64,000 nt of DNA from Lactiplantibacillus brownii (GCF_031085375.1 NZ_JAVCWF010000001.1:1612001-1676000); one strand, 5' to 3'. Counted from the first letter of the stretch, positions 16,915-26,973 are shown. Notes: generated by a model not told the origin, from the letters alone. Translations and numbers: made by a program.

Positions 16915-19179
16915 CTAAAACATCTTCCGTTCAACCACATAAACATCTTGAACGTTCTTCAGACTATCAATGATTCGTTGCAAATGCTCCAAATTACGAA
17001 CCCCCAACGAAACACTGATAATTACCATCTTGTTATGGTCAACTTTCCCATTAACATTCGTCAAGAATTTCGTGTTGTTGTTGATAACCTTTAAGACATC
17101 GTTCAACATCCCATTACGATTATAACCTTGGATTTCAAGATCTGAATTATAGTTCGTGCGATCTCCTTCAGGATCTTCCCATTCTACTTCAATGAGCCGT
17201 TCACCTTGGGATTCAGCACTTTTGACATTGGGACAATCGACCCGATGAACCGAAACCCCACGACCTTTAGTGATGTAACCCACGATCTCATCGCCTGGAA
17301 TGGGTGAACAACAATGGCTCAACCGAACCAACAAATTATCGACACCTTGAATAATGACCCCGCCAGAAGAAGAAACCTTCCGACGTTTTTCGTCATTTTT
17401 ATCCTTCTCCTCTTGTTGATCTTTGGCTTTCTTCTTAGTCGTTTGTTCATGATGTTCTTCCAAAATTGCCCGCTCACGCTCACGCTGACGATCGGCTTCT
17501 CGTTGTTTGCGGACATCATTTGTCAACCGGTTAGCAATTCCGACTGGTTGCACATCACCAAAGCCTAAAGCGGCAAACAAATCATCTTCACTGCCGTAAT
17601 GCATCTTTTTAGCAACGGCGTCGAGCTTTTCTTTCGACATAACTTCTTTAGGGTTGAAGTCAAAGTCACGCAACTGTTTCTCCAACAATTCATGACCCGT
17701 AATGATATTTTCTTTACGGTCCGCATTGCGGAAAAATTGTTTGATCTTATTACGTGCTCGCCGCGTGTAAACTAACTTCTGCCAATCTCGACTGGGACCA
17801 GTTGAACTAGTCGAAGTTAGGATATCGACAATATCCCCATTTTTGATTTGATAATCTAGGGGAACAATCTTGCCATTGACCTTGGCACCGGTCGTATGAT
17901 TTCCCACTTCAGTATGAATCGAGTACGCCATATCCAATGGACCAGCACCCTTTGGCAACTCGGTTACATCGCCCTTAGGCGTAAACGCGTAGACTCGATC
18001 ACTAAAGAGGTCGCCTTTGACCCCTTCCATAAAGTCGGCGGCGTCTTTACTTTCATCTTGTAGCTCAATAATTTCTTTGACCAAATTCAACTTATTACCA
18101 GATTTGGTTGCTTGGACTTGATCACGAACGCCTTCCTTGTAGGCCCAGTGTGCCGCAACCCCATATTCAGCGACCCGATGCATCTCATAGGTCCGAATCT
18201 GAATTTCCAGTGGCTTACCCTCAGGACCTACGACCGTCGTATGGAGAGATTGGTACATATTGGCCTTAGGCATCGCAATATAATCCTTAAAACGCCCAGG
18301 CATCGGCTTCCACTGTGTATGAATCGCACCCAAGACTGCGTAACAATCCTTAATTGAATCCACAACAACTCGAATCGCCAATAAATCATAGAGCTGACTA
18401 AATTGTTTGTGCTTATCCCGCATTTTTTTATAGATTGAATAAATGTGCTTCGGTCGGCCATAAATTTCAGCTTCGGGCAATTTCAAATCTTTTAAGGCTT
18501 GTTGAATATCTTGAATCGCAATTTCAATGTATTTTTCACGATCTTCGCGCCGTGAGTTCATCAAATGCACGATGCGATAATACTGTTGAGGATTCAAGTA
18601 ACGCAACGAAATGTCCTCTAATTCCCATTTAATGGTACTAATCCCTAACCGATCCGCAATTGGCGCGTAAATCTCTAAGGTTTCATTGGCAATACGACGT
18701 TGTTTGTCCGGACGGAGATGCTGCAAAGTCCGCATGTTATGTAACCGGTCCGCTAATTTAACAATCATGACCCGAATGTCTTTGGACATTGCCAATAACA
18801 ACTTCCGATGATTCTCGGCCAGTTGTTCCTTGTTGGACTTATACCGAATTTTTCCTAATTTAGTGACGCCATCTACAATCACCGCCACATCATGACCGAA
18901 TAATTCCTCAACATCGCCTAAGGTCACCCCGGTATCTTCGACCACGTCGTGCAAAAAACCAGACGCAACCGTTTCGGGATCCATCTTCAATTCAGCTAAA
19001 ATACCAGCAACTTGAATGGGATGCATGATATAGGGTTCGCCGGACTGCCGAATTTGATCCTTGTGCACATAAGTTGCGAAATCACACGCCCGTTTAACCA
19101 ACGCGACGTGATCTGCATTCATATACTTTTGAACGGCATTCAGGACGTCTTGAGCCGTCCAAGTAGGTTGTTTGGGCAT
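16915..19179 (-). CDS. rel: Bifunctional (p)ppGpp synthetase/hydrolase Rel (RSH)
   Basis: Long RelA/SpoT homologue that makes and degrades (p)ppGpp in the stringent response. The 754 residues cover an HD hydrolase domain (His53 and HD at 77-78, with EDT after it, so hydrolase likely active), a synthetase domain (about 230-350, with a [13 protein letters not shown] segment), TGS (about 415-480, [11 protein letters not shown]), a zinc-finger region ([11 protein letters not shown]) and a C-terminal ACT domain (about 675-754). The ATG at 19179 has only a weak site (GTGGTGAT). It starts a rel-dtd unit downstream of a small membrane protein gene with a terminator between. Confidence 0.96.
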   Translation of the reverse strand: MPKQPTWTAQDVLNAVQKYMNADHVALVKRACDFATYVHKDQIRQSGEPYIMHPIQVAGILAELKMDPETVASGFLHDVVEDTGVTLGDVEELFGHDVAVIVDGVTKLGKIRYKSNKEQLAENHRKLLLAMSKDIRVMIVKLADRLHNMRTLQHLRPDKQRRIANETLEIYAPIADRLGISTIKWELEDISLRYLNPQQYYRIVHLMNSRREDREKYIEIAIQDIQQALKDLKLPEAEIYGRPKHIYSIYKKMRDKHKQFSQLYDLLAIRVVVDSIKDCYAVLGAIHTQWKPMPGRFKDYIAMPKANMYQSLHTTVVGPEGKPLEIQIRTYEMHRVAEYGVAAHWAYKEGVRDQVQATKSGNKLNLVKEIIELQDESKDAADFMEGVKGDLFSDRVYAFTPKGDVTELPKGAGPLDMAYSIHTEVGNHTTGAKVNGKIVPLDYQIKNGDIVDILTSTSSTGPSRDWQKLVYTRRARNKIKQFFRNADRKENIITGHELLEKQLRDFDFNPKEVMSKEKLDAVAKKMHYGSEDDLFAALGFGDVQPVGIANRLTNDVRKQREADRQRERERAILEEHHEQTTKKKAKDQQEEKDKNDEKRRKVSSSGGVIIQGVDNLLVRLSHCCSPIPGDEIVGYITKGRGVSVHRVDCPNVKSAESQGERLIEVEWEDPEGDRTNYNSDLEIQGYNRNGMLNDVLKVINNNTKFLTNVNGKVDHNKMVIISVSLGVRNLEHLQRIIDSLKNVQDVYVVERKMF

Positions 19180-19216
19180 TCCATATCACCACGATTTCTA
19201 AAAAATTTTAGTTTCA

Positions 19217-19254
19217 TAAAAAGGCACGTTCGTTAATCACCCGACGTGCCTTGC
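19217..19254 (-). terminator. Terminator after the small membrane protein gene
   Basis: AAGGCACGT / ACGTGCCTT stem followed by T5 on the minus strand, separating the gene ending at 19260 from rel. Confidence 0.85.
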
Positions 19255-19259
19255 AACCG

Positions 19260-19598
19260 CTAATCCCGTTGTGTTTCACGGGGTGCGGCCATCCCGTATG
19301 ATAAGTACGAGAGTCCTAAATCGACTAGTGCGAGATAGTAGACGTACTTGGGGAAAAATAGATAGAGACCAAGTAAACAAAATATTGGGAACAACCAGAC
19401 TAACCAGCCCGTCCGAGCGGTTCGTCGAATCTGCCAACCAATGATCATTGAAACGATAAAGTCAAAACAAAATAACAACCAGACGATTTGATGAAATCGA
19501 CTGACGCTCAATAACTTTAATAGCCAAGGTAGTCCGACACCAACGACAATCGCGATCAGCCAATATTGGCCGCTATATTTACGAAATTTCTCCGTCAA
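19260..19598 (-). CDS. Small integral membrane protein of unknown function
   Basis: The 112-residue product is mostly hydrophobic, with about four membrane segments: YWLIAIVVGVGLPWLL, IVWLLFCFDFIVSMIIG, GWLVWLFPIFCLLGLYLF and YVYYLALVDLGLSYL. Short basic loops (RRTARTG) separate them and the tail is hydrophilic. I recognise no family. It starts at TTG 19598 behind GAGGGA. It lies directly after prmA-rsmE, about 70 bases behind rsmE, and may be transcribed with them; it ends at a good terminator before rel. Its reading frame, ribosome site and terminator make it a real gene. Confidence 0.75.
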   Translation of the reverse strand: MTEKFRKYSGQYWLIAIVVGVGLPWLLKLLSVSRFHQIVWLLFCFDFIVSMIIGWQIRRTARTGWLVWLFPIFCLLGLYLFFPKYVYYLALVDLGLSYLSYGMAAPRETQRD

Positions 19599-19667
19599 AC
19601 TAATCCCTCACTTACACTTAAATGCTTAATGACTATGATTATTTATTGTACACCACCGACCATGAAA

Positions 19668-20420
19668 TTACACTAATTCTTGCGAAAAAGAAACCGCGCT
19701 AAGTAGGTACATTGGCGCCGTTTCGGCCCGCATAATTCGTGGTCCTAACCCGGCAGAAACCACGCCCACTTGGTTTAAATCGCTTACTTCCGTCGATGTC
19801 AGCCCACCTTCTGGACCAAAAATTGCCAGTAAACGCTGCTGTGGCTGCATTTTGTTCAATGTTTGGACTAACTGACTGCTTTCGCCTTGCTTGGCTGATT
19901 CTTCCCACGCCACGATGCCAGCATCGTAGGACACTTGTTGAACCAACGTACTTAAATTGGCTTGGTAACTCACCGTTGGTACCACAGTCCGATGCGATTG
20001 TTCCGCGGCCGCCTGAGCAATTTTAACAAGTCGGGACAGTTTTCGTTCCCGTTTATTAGTCGCCCATTTAGCAACAGCATATTGGCTGTCAAAGAAGATA
20101 AAACCAGCCGCGCCTAGCTCAGTCCCACGTTGGACAATTTGTTCAGTTTTGTCACCTTTTGAAACCCCGCAAGCAATCAAGACTTGTAAGGGCAACTCCA
20201 CTTGTGGCGTCGTCACTTGTTGCACTGCCACTTGAGCGGTGGTTGTGGTACTACTAAGCAACTTGCCAATAACAACTTGTTGATTGCGCGTCACAAATTC
20301 TGCTTGATCGCCGGGTTGCGCACGCATCACTTTGAGCCAGTGGTGCACACTCTCACCGGTTAATTCAAACACTGAGTCAACGGTAGTGGTAATCGTGTTA
20401 GTTAAAAAATAACGTTGCAT
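19668..20420 (-). CDS. rsmE: 16S rRNA m3U1498 methyltransferase RsmE
   Basis: SPOUT-class methyltransferase that methylates N3 of U1498 in 16S rRNA using S-adenosylmethionine. The 250-residue protein has an N-terminal PUA-like region (about 1-70). The SPOUT knot is marked by LIACGVSKGDKTEQIVQRGTE (in parts), FGPEGGLTSTE and LGPRIMRAETAPMYLLSA. The ATG at 20420 follows GGAGGG and begins 12 bases behind prmA. The prmA-rsmE pair is a conserved ribosome-modification operon in Bacillota. Confidence 0.95.
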   Translation of the reverse strand: MQRYFLTNTITTTVDSVFELTGESVHHWLKVMRAQPGDQAEFVTRNQQVVIGKLLSSTTTTAQVAVQQVTTPQVELPLQVLIACGVSKGDKTEQIVQRGTELGAAGFIFFDSQYAVAKWATNKRERKLSRLVKIAQAAAEQSHRTVVPTVSYQANLSTLVQQVSYDAGIVAWEESAKQGESSQLVQTLNKMQPQQRLLAIFGPEGGLTSTEVSDLNQVGVVSAGLGPRIMRAETAPMYLLSAVSFSQELV

Positions 20421-20432
20421 TGTGGCCCTCCG

Positions 20433-21383
20433 TTAATCGGCATCCGTCGGTAAATAAGCGACAATACTATGCCAGTCACCCATTTGCGTGTGTTGGGCAA
20501 TTTGGAAGCCAGCTGCTTTGATGGCCGTGACCACCACTTGGAACTTGTCGTCAATAATGCCGGACGTAATGAAGTAACCACCACGTTTTAAATTAGCTTT
20601 GGCTTGCGGCACCAGTGGCACGATAATCTCCGCCAAGATATTGGCAACAATGATATCTGCCTGGGTGTGAATACCTTTCAGCAAATCATTCGCCGCAACT
20701 TTGATATCTGCAGCAACTGGATTCAGATCCAAATTGGCTTGAGCAGACTTCACCGCGACCTCATCCAGATCATATGCTTCAACTTGACCGACCCCCATGG
20801 CTTTGGCCGCAATACTGAGAATTCCAGAACCCGTCCCAACATCAAGTAAATGTTCACCACCGTTGATCACGGTTTCCAAACCTTGCAACGATAATTTAGT
20901 CGTTGGATGAGTCCCTGTTCCAAACGCCATCCCAGGATCGAGCTTCAACACAAGTTCACCAGGTTGCGTTGGCTGATAGCTTTCCCAACTAGGGACAATC
21001 GTGAGATAACGGGTCACACGAACAGGATGATAGTATTTTTTCCAAGCGGTCGCCCAATTCTCATCCGATAACGCCACCATACTAACTTCGCCTGGGGCTG
21101 GGTTCAAACCATAATCGGCTAACTTAGCCACCCGTTGTTTGATAGTTGGAACAATTTCTGGGACAAAAATTGTTTCTGGATAGTACGCTGATATTTTGGC
21201 GCCAGACGTAATGTGTGGAATCGTGTCCAAATCAATGATTTCACCATAACGATCAGGTTTTAAATTCTGATAATCAAGCGCATCATCGATCTTGACGCCA
21301 CTCGCACCAGATTCCATTAAAATATTCGAAACAGCTTCGACGGCTTCATTAGAAGTACTGACCGTCACTTCGGTCCATTGCAT
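20433..21383 (-). CDS. prmA: Ribosomal protein L11 methyltransferase PrmA
   Basis: PrmA trimethylates lysines and the N-terminus of ribosomal protein L11. The 316-residue product has an N-terminal substrate-recognition region and a Rossmann methyltransferase domain with [17 protein letters not shown], the SAM-binding [11 protein letters not shown] and the VANILAEI motif. Length fits the Gram-positive type. The ATG at 21383 follows GGAGG, and an extended -10 (TGA TAGAAT, 21427..21419) lies upstream. First gene of prmA-rsmE. Confidence 0.95.
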   Translation of the reverse strand: MQWTEVTVSTSNEAVEAVSNILMESGASGVKIDDALDYQNLKPDRYGEIIDLDTIPHITSGAKISAYYPETIFVPEIVPTIKQRVAKLADYGLNPAPGEVSMVALSDENWATAWKKYYHPVRVTRYLTIVPSWESYQPTQPGELVLKLDPGMAFGTGTHPTTKLSLQGLETVINGGEHLLDVGTGSGILSIAAKAMGVGQVEAYDLDEVAVKSAQANLDLNPVAADIKVAANDLLKGIHTQADIIVANILAEIIVPLVPQAKANLKRGGYFITSGIIDDKFQVVVTAIKAAGFQIAQHTQMGDWHSIVAYLPTDAD

Positions 21384-21418
21384 ACACGAATTCCTCCTTG
21401 GAAAATTTAGTTATCCCT

Positions 21419-21427
21419 ATTCTATCA
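21419..21427 (-). promoter_or_regulatory. Extended -10 promoter of prmA-rsmE
   Basis: TGA followed by TAGAAT on the minus strand, just downstream of the terminator of the surface protein gene. No convincing -35. Confidence 0.45.
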
Positions 21428-21437
21428 ATAAACCGGC

Positions 21438-21460
21438 TGAAAAAAGGTCCAATACCTTTT
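21438..21460 (-). terminator. Terminator after the surface protein gene
   Basis: Short stem AAAAGGT / ACCTTTT with a T6 run on the minus strand, 27 bases behind the stop codon. Confidence 0.65.
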
Positions 21461-21486
21461 CAATTGGCTCATTTGACGTCATTATC

Positions 21487-22806
21487 TCAATTTAGCTGGT
21501 GCCGAGTAATGACTCCAGTAAATATCGTTAAATTAAGTAACAAAATACCCAACCAATTGAGCGCTTGCTGCGATTTTTCGCTTGTTTTTGGTAATTGTTG
21601 CTGTTTTCTCACAGAGTTATTCAAGCTACTCTGAGCCAGCTTCACTGGTAATTGCTTTATTAAAGTTGATTTTACCTTTGTATTAACTGATTTCTTTATG
21701 ATGATAGCGGCGTTGACCTTTTTAACACCATTAGTCAGCGGAGTGGTATTGGGCTTGCTGACAATTTCAGCCGTTCTACTTTGAGTAGTCGACTTACCAA
21801 TACTAATCACATTTAATTTAGGCTTAGAATCATGACGATCGCTCTGAGAACTGGTGCTTTTTGACTGAGACGTCACCCGTTGCGTCACTTGAGTCAACCC
21901 AATTTGTTTAACTACCGCTAGATTAGTAGTTGCCGTATTCATTTCATTGGTAACACCAGTGAGAGTCCCCTTCAATTCATTAAGTTGCGCCTCTTGTTGT
22001 GTTAATTTTGCTTGTGCCTGTACTAATTGTCCTTTTGCGCGGTTAACGGTCGTCCATCCAGCATCCAGTTGCGTTTTACCGTTGGCTAACCGGGTTGCAC
22101 CTTGATCTATCATAGCTTTAGCATTGTTATATTCATATTGTAATTGCAGATCTTTTGTTTGTGCATCCGCCAGAGCCTGCTGCTTAGCTAAATAAATCAC
22201 CTTGGCAGCTTGTGCAGACTCAGCCAACTCTTGATAGGTCGTCTTGGCCTGTGTTAATTCCTGTTGATTTTGCTGATAATTGGCGGATGTTGGTTCTAAT
22301 TTTGATAATTGAACCTGATAATCAGCGATTTTAGCGCTCACAGTAGCTAATTGAGGCTGTATAGTTTGATTGTTAGCTTGTGCTAATTCAAAATCTGACT
22401 GCTTCTGAGTAACTTCTACGTTGCTTTGAACTAAACTATCTTTTGCTTGAGCCAGCTTTGTTTCTCCTTGTGCGATCTGAGCCTTCCCATTAGCGTAAGA
22501 TTCCGTTGCCTGTAACAGTTGCTGTTCAGCAGCGTTAATTTCAGATTCTCCAGCACGTGCTTGTAATTGATTAGACGTAATCGTTTCGCTCAAAACAACT
22601 ATTCTAGACTTAAGTTGATCCACACTTGTACGTGTTGACTTAACTCTCGTTTGCCAATACGCAATGTCATTGGTACTGCCCGATTGATGTATCTGTCCAC
22701 TTGTTTCAACTTTCACACCGATGTCTGCTGCTTGACCGTTGATAGCACTAAACCCGGCACCAGAAACTAGTCCGATCAATACTCCGCTTGCTAGCCAATT
22801 TTTCAT
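21487..22806 (-). CDS. Predicted LPxTG-like wall-anchored coiled-coil protein
   Basis: Secreted surface protein of 439 residues; no named family recognised. A signal peptide (about 1-27, with LASGVLIGLVSGAGFSA) is followed by a long Ala/Gln/Lys-rich helical region (about 50-300). That region repeats patterns such as KAQIAQGETKLAQAKDSL and RAKGQLVQAQAKLTQQEAQL, consistent with coiled coil. A Ser/Thr/Lys-rich stretch (about 300-400) precedes a sorting tail: LPKTSE (405-410), hydrophobic segment, RHQ. The motif resembles the LPQTxE form used by L. plantarum sortase. It starts at ATG 22806 behind AAAGGGAG. Adhesion or wall-spacer roles are guesses. Confidence 0.8.
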   Translation of the reverse strand: MKNWLASGVLIGLVSGAGFSAINGQAADIGVKVETSGQIHQSGSTNDIAYWQTRVKSTRTSVDQLKSRIVVLSETITSNQLQARAGESEINAAEQQLLQATESYANGKAQIAQGETKLAQAKDSLVQSNVEVTQKQSDFELAQANNQTIQPQLATVSAKIADYQVQLSKLEPTSANYQQNQQELTQAKTTYQELAESAQAAKVIYLAKQQALADAQTKDLQLQYEYNNAKAMIDQGATRLANGKTQLDAGWTTVNRAKGQLVQAQAKLTQQEAQLNELKGTLTGVTNEMNTATTNLAVVKQIGLTQVTQRVTSQSKSTSSQSDRHDSKPKLNVISIGKSTTQSRTAEIVSKPNTTPLTNGVKKVNAAIIIKKSVNTKVKSTLIKQLPVKLAQSSLNNSVRKQQQLPKTSEKSQQALNWLGILLLNLTIFTGVITRHQLN

Positions 22807-22873
22807 ATAATTACTCCCTTTTTATTAAGTAAATTATATAATACTCACAGTCACAAAAGCATCATCATTTAAC

Positions 22874-23461
22874 CTATTTCTCGGAAGTATTTATCTGACC
22901 ATCTGTTTCCAACGGTTTAATTACCTTAGCAGGAACACCACCAGCTAAACAGTTATCTGGGATATCATGAGTAACGACCGCCCCAGCTGCGATAACAACA
23001 TTGTTCCCAATTGTCACACCAGGTAACACGGTCACATTGCCACCAAACCAAACATCATTACCAATCGTAATCGGCGTCGCTTTCGCTAAATACTGACGAC
23101 GACCTTGCGCTGTCATCGGATGATTAACGGTATATAAGCCCACATTAGGCCCAATCATGACATGATTACCAATGGTCACGGGGGCGATATCCAAAATCGT
23201 CAAATTATAATTACTCAAAAAGTCATCACCGACTCGAATATTTTTCCCATAGTCACAGTTGAACGTGGCCTGAACCGAGACACTTTTACCGGCTTGACCA
23301 AAGATTCCACGAATCTTGGCCGTTTGGCTAGCCGGGTCGGTCGCCGAAATGGCATTAAATTCCTGACATAATTTGGCTGCTCGGGCTTTACGAGCAACGA
23401 CTTCTTCATCCAAAAAGTAATACCAATCACCATTTTCAAGTTTTTCTAGTTCTGTTGTCAA
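22874..23461 (-). CDS. Maltose/galactoside O-acetyltransferase family protein
   Basis: Hexapeptide-repeat acetyltransferase that moves acetyl from acetyl-CoA to a sugar hydroxyl. The 195 residues hold an N-terminal helical Mac region (about 1-55), then left-handed beta-helix repeats (IRVGDDFLSNYNLTILD, VTIGNHVMIGPNVG, ITIGNDVWFGGNVTVLPGV). The catalytic His lies in YTVNHPMTAQGR. It ends AGGVPAKVIKPL, typical of the family. It starts at TTG 23461 with GGAG 7 bases upstream. It follows the DNA glycosylase gene by 35 bases; no sugar genes are near, so the true substrate is open. Confidence 0.9.
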   Translation of the reverse strand: MTTELEKLENGDWYYFLDEEVVARKARAAKLCQEFNAISATDPASQTAKIRGIFGQAGKSVSVQATFNCDYGKNIRVGDDFLSNYNLTILDIAPVTIGNHVMIGPNVGLYTVNHPMTAQGRRQYLAKATPITIGNDVWFGGNVTVLPGVTIGNNVVIAAGAVVTHDIPDNCLAGGVPAKVIKPLETDGQINTSEK

Positions 23462-23496
23462 AAGATCACTCCTCTTTGTTGATCGACTACTTAACG

Positions 23497-24120
23497 CTAA
23501 GTTAACCAGCCGTGCGTCGCCACATCAATATCATGTTTACGAACTTGCGACACAAATGGATTACCGGCTACAAAATAACGCAGGGGCGCCGTGGTCCAAT
23601 CAGCCTTGTTCACAATACCAATACGGGCGCTATGAGCCACGAGTCGCGGTTGCTTCACAGTCGTTAACGCTAAATTTAGTGTCTCCGCAGACAATGGTGT
23701 CCCATTCAAGCTTTTATCCAAACCTAGGGCTTGCATCAGTTTTCCGGGACCATTCGTCAAGTTTGCTAAAGGTACTGGCCGATTATGTTGTAGTTGTGTT
23801 AAGCCACTGGCCGGTTCAATACCACGGATTAAAACACATTCTGGCGTACCAGCCGGCTGTGTCACGAGATTAAGTAGATATTGAGTCCGCATTTGATAAA
23901 TATAAATCGTCCCCGCTGGCAGCCAAAGTGCCCGGTTACGATTGGTCTGATGATTTTTAAATGCATGCGCCCCAGCATCCTGTGCACCCAAATAAGCCTC
24001 AGTTTCAGTAATCCAAGCACTGATCGGCCCTTGACTGGTTTGCAAGACCAACTTCGTTCCCAATAGTGCTGCCGCAATTTGAGGCGTCGAACGACCGCTT
24101 AAAAATGTTGTAATAGTCAT
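23497..24120 (-). CDS. 3-methyladenine DNA glycosylase (AAG/MPG family)
   Basis: Base-excision glycosylase removing alkylated purines, hypoxanthine and related lesions. The 207-residue protein carries the family blocks ITETEAYLGAQDAGAHAF (with the catalytic Glu), the IYIYQMRTQYLLNLV region, CVLIRGIEP and LTNGPGKLMQALGLD. The arrangement matches bacterial AAG-type enzymes, unrelated in fold to Tag or AlkA. The ATG at 24120 follows GGAGCA. The gene is immediately after a small unknown gene and shares a direction with the acetyltransferase. Confidence 0.93.
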   Translation of the reverse strand: MTITTFLSGRSTPQIAAALLGTKLVLQTSQGPISAWITETEAYLGAQDAGAHAFKNHQTNRNRALWLPAGTIYIYQMRTQYLLNLVTQPAGTPECVLIRGIEPASGLTQLQHNRPVPLANLTNGPGKLMQALGLDKSLNGTPLSAETLNLALTTVKQPRLVAHSARIGIVNKADWTTAPLRYFVAGNPFVSQVRKHDIDVATHGWLT

Positions 24121-24143
24121 GATCTTGCTCCAATTCTGTGGAC

Positions 24144-24170
24144 TAAAAAAGCGACTAATCAGCCGCTTTT
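24144..24170 (-). terminator. Terminator overlapping the end of the 94-aa gene
   Basis: AAAGCGGCT / AGTCGCTTT-like stem followed by T6 on the minus strand, overlapping the stop codon at 24155. Confidence 0.7.
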
Positions 24171-24439
24171 ATGTTCAAACGTTTATTTAAATACTTGAGC
24201 ATATCCGCTTCGTGCTTAAAAATTCGAGGATGCTTCTGCTTATGCAGACGTAAGGCAATCTCATTAATTTTAACGCGTCCAGTCCAAGTATGACTATACT
24301 TCACGACCACGCGATTATTTCGATGGTCCTTACCGAATTTCAACACGTAAACGCTGTCGGGAACCATAAGCGGTCGGATATATGTTTTGTCGTAATCATA
24401 ATTAATCGATCGCAAATACTGTTTCGTGCGCTTTAACAT
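24155..24439 (-). CDS. Small basic protein of unknown function
   Basis: The 94-residue product is rich in Lys, Arg, His and Tyr and has no membrane segment or signal peptide. I recognise no family. Notable segments are LRSINYDYDKTYIRPLMVP and KHPRIFKHEADMLKYLNKRL, the second probably helical. The ATG at 24439 follows AAGGAGAG, and a TGT-TATAAT extended -10 is at 24525-24533. A 13-base palindrome (TTCACAATGTGAA, 24455-24467) lies between promoter and ribosome site. A terminator overlaps its stop codon, so it is likely monocistronic. Confidence 0.7.
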   Translation of the reverse strand: MLKRTKQYLRSINYDYDKTYIRPLMVPDSVYVLKFGKDHRNNRVVVKYSHTWTGRVKINEIALRLHKQKHPRIFKHEADMLKYLNKRLNIKAAD

Positions 24440-24524
24440 GTCGTTGATCTCTCCTTCACAATGTGAAATTGATTTTATTTAAGAACTTAATTTATCAAGC
24501 TCCAGTCCGTTAACTCTGAATGAT

Positions 24525-24533
24525 ATTATAACA
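24525..24533 (-). promoter_or_regulatory. Extended -10 promoter of the 94-aa gene
   Basis: TGT followed by TATAAT (24530..24525) on the minus strand. The -35 region is weak. The 257-base divergent region around it also holds the plus-strand -10 at 24645-24653 and the palindrome at 24455-24467; nothing else was seen there. Confidence 0.55.
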
Positions 24534-24644
24534 GATTTTAAACACTTATTGTATCAATTCACTATCGGTTAGGCAAGAAACCCGCTTTAATTATTGAATA
24601 TTTGATAAAACTATCTCGAATGCTATCGATAACCAAATTAATTA

Positions 24645-24653
24645 TGCTAAACT
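24645..24653 (+). promoter_or_regulatory. Extended -10 promoter of the 96-aa gene
   Basis: TGC followed by TAAACT (24648-24653), 44 bases before the ATG at 24697. No clear -35. Confidence 0.45.
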
Positions 24654-24696
24654 ATTTGCAGTTGGGACGGACTATCTATACAGGGGGACATCTATT

Positions 24697-24987
24697 ATGA
24701 TTTTAATCGAAAAAATTTATCAACGTGGTCACACTGAATTAACTAGTGTGGATCAAATCGAACGGTTTCAGACGAATGATGGCTACATTACTTCCAATCA
24801 AATTCTCGCTCGTGAAATTGGCGCGGATCACGAAAACTGTTTTTATAAGAACACCGAAGGCAAACGTAAAAAAGTTGTGGCAACCAAGGACGAACAAGGC
24901 CAATGGCATCTTCAAACTAAAGGCACTACCGATCCGACGACCGATGGCTTATTACAACTCCCTTATATGACCAACAGCTGGGGATAG
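24697..24987 (+). CDS. Small conserved protein, possibly DUF3892-like
   Basis: A 96-residue soluble product. The pattern resembles DUF3892 proteins: an N-terminal ITSxQ-like region (DGYITSNQILAREIGADH), a central charged strand (KRKKVVATKDEQGQWHLQTK) and a C-terminal DGLLQLP. The match is from memory and not verified, and the function of that family is unknown. A GGGGGA ribosome site precedes the ATG at 24697, and a strong terminator follows. Single gene on the plus strand, divergent from the 94-aa gene. Confidence 0.7.
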   Translation: MILIEKIYQRGHTELTSVDQIERFQTNDGYITSNQILAREIGADHENCFYKNTEGKRKKVVATKDEQGQWHLQTKGTTDPTTDGLLQLPYMTNSWG

Positions 24988-25032
24988 GTTGCCTATAACA
25001 ATTGGTTGCATTTTCGTTAATTGGTATACACA

Positions 25033-25073
25033 AAAGGGGATTAGTCAGCATAGTGCTGATTAATCCCTTTTTG
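25033..25073 (+). terminator. Terminator after the 96-aa gene
   Basis: AAAGGGGATTAGTCAGCA / TGCTGATTAATCCCTTT stem of about 17 bp with T5 on the plus strand. Confidence 0.88.
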
Positions 25074-25088
25074 TTAATTTGGGTATAA

Positions 25089-25120
25089 AATATCATGGTT
25101 AGCGAACCAACCATGATATT
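25089..25120 (-). terminator. Hairpin after lepA, likely terminator
   Basis: Perfect 12-bp inverted repeat AATATCATGGTT / AACCATGATATT with an 8-base loop. On the minus strand it is followed by a weak TTATACCC tract, so the terminator call is moderate. Confidence 0.6.
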
Positions 25121-25137
25121 GGTCAGGCCATTTTATA

Positions 25138-26973
25138 TTACGACGGCTTTTCTTCTTCGTCAGTTTTGAGAACCGCCATGAACGCTTCCTGTGGGATCTC
25201 GACACGACCCACAGCCTTCATCCGTTTCTTCCCAACTTTTTGCTTTTCAAGTAACTTCATACGACGTGTGCGGTCACCACCATACAGATGTGCCGTGACA
25301 TCTTTCCGGTAGGCTTTAATATTAGTCCGCGCGATGACTTTGGCCCCAATTGTGGCCTGAACTGGAATTTCAAAGTTTTGTCGTGGAATGATCGTCTTCA
25401 ATTTCGAAGCAATCTCACGTCCACGAGCGGCCGCAAAGTCACGATGCGCAATAAAACTCAGTGCATCCACTTTGTCCCCATTTAAGAGGATATCGATTTT
25501 AACCAAGTCACTCGCACGGTAGCCCTCCAAGTCGTAATCCAATGAAGCATAACCACGAGTATTGGACTTTAATTTATCAAAAAAGTCAAAAATGATTTCT
25601 GACAACGGAATATGGTAAACCACATTGACCCGGTTATTATCTAAATATGCCATCGTGTCAAATTCACCACGCTTACGTTGTGCCAATTCCATAACAGCAC
25701 CCACATAATCGTTGGGCACCATAATTTGTGCTTTGACATACGGTTCACGGATTTCCTTTAATGAGGAAGCTTCCGGCATTTCAGCTGGATTTTCAACTTC
25801 TTTTTCAGTGCCATCCGTCATGATGACATGATACGTTACTGATGGCGCAGTTGTGATCAAGTCTAGATTAAATTCGCGTTCTAGCCGTTCTTGAATCACA
25901 TCCATGTGTAAGAGTCCCAAGAAACCACAGCGGAACCCAAAACCTAAGGCCTGTGAGGATTCAGCTTCAAATTCTAAGGCAGCATCATTCAGCTTTAATT
26001 TCTCCAAAGCTTCTCGCAAGTCCGTAAACTTCGCATTATCAGTTGGATAAATCCCAGCATAGACCATCGGATTCATTTCACGATAACCGGCTAAAGCCTT
26101 CTCAGCGGGATTAGCTGCGTTGGTCACCGTATCCCCGACACGCGTATCCTGAATATCTTTAATGCTAGCCGTAATATAGCCGACATCACCAGCCATCAGA
26201 AAATCACGCGCAATCGGTTTTGGCGAATTGACGCCGACTTCCGTCACTTCGTACTCGCTACCACTATTCATGAGCCGAATCTTGTCACCTGGGCGCACAA
26301 TACCTTCGTGCACACGGACACTTAAAACAACCCCACGATAGTCATCATAGATCGAATCAAACACTAATGCCTTCAGCGGCGCATCTAAGTCACCTGTTGG
26401 CGCTGGAATCTTATGCACCACTTGCTCTAACAGTTCCTCGATCCCAATACCGGCTTTGGCCGAGGCTAAAACGGCATCTGAGGCGTCAATCCCAATATCA
26501 TCTTCGATTTCTTTGCGGACTTTTTCTGGTTCCGCAGAAGGTAAATCAATCTTATTGATAACCGGTACGATCTCTAAGTCATCATCAATCGCTAAATACA
26601 CGTTAGCAAGCGTCTGTGCTTCGACCCCTTGTGCAGCATCCACAACTAAAATGGCCCCTTCACAGGCCGCTAAACTCCGTGATACTTCATATGTGAAGTC
26701 GACATGTCCAGGCGTATCGATTAAATGGAAAATGTAAGTTTCACCATCTTTAGCGTTGTAGTGTAATTCTACCGCATTTAACTTGATCGTGATTCCCCGT
26801 TCGCGTTCCAAGTCCATTGAATCCAGCACTTGGTCTTGCATCTCACGCTTCGAGATAGTATCCGTCAATTCAAGAATCCGATCAGCCAACGTTGATTTAC
26901 CATGATCAATGTGGGCGACGATTGAAAAATTTCGGATATGTTTCTGTCGATCTTGCATTGTCGCTTTATCCAT
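25138..26973 (-). CDS. lepA: Elongation factor 4 (LepA)
   Basis: Ribosome-bound translational GTPase that remodels elongating or initiating ribosomes. The 611-residue product shows G1 [11 protein letters not shown]2/G3 around [12 protein letters not shown] and DTPGHVDF, and [10 protein letters not shown] (G4). The LepA-specific C-terminal domain ends in [18 protein letters not shown]. The ATG at 26973 follows AGGAAAA, with a strong promoter. In many Bacillota lepA lies next to dnaJ; here the dlt operon and a surface protein gene stand between them. Confidence 0.97.
   Translation of the reverse strand: MDKATMQDRQKHIRNFSIVAHIDHGKSTLADRILELTDTISKREMQDQVLDSMDLERERGITIKLNAVELHYNAKDGETYIFHLIDTPGHVDFTYEVSRSLAACEGAILVVDAAQGVEAQTLANVYLAIDDDLEIVPVINKIDLPSAEPEKVRKEIEDDIGIDASDAVLASAKAGIGIEELLEQVVHKIPAPTGDLDAPLKALVFDSIYDDYRGVVLSVRVHEGIVRPGDKIRLMNSGSEYEVTEVGVNSPKPIARDFLMAGDVGYITASIKDIQDTRVGDTVTNAANPAEKALAGYREMNPMVYAGIYPTDNAKFTDLREALEKLKLNDAALEFEAESSQALGFGFRCGFLGLLHMDVIQERLEREFNLDLITTAPSVTYHVIMTDGTEKEVENPAEMPEASSLKEIREPYVKAQIMVPNDYVGAVMELAQRKRGEFDTMAYLDNNRVNVVYHIPLSEIIFDFFDKLKSNTRGYASLDYDLEGYRASDLVKIDILLNGDKVDALSFIAHRDFAAARGREIASKLKTIIPRQNFEIPVQATIGAKVIARTNIKAYRKDVTAHLYGGDRTRRMKLLEKQKVGKKRMKAVGRVEIPQEAFMAVLKTDEEEKPS

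Noticed and set aside
17314..17568. Hydrophobic open frame on the plus strand opposite rel
   Set aside because: It is the antisense shadow of a charged Lys/Glu-rich part of rel.
24455..24467. Reading TTCACAATGTGAA as a second copy of the operator at 60584-60600
   Set aside because: The half sites are in the opposite orientation (TTCACA...TGTGAA versus TTGTGAA...TTCACAA), so they are not the same motif.
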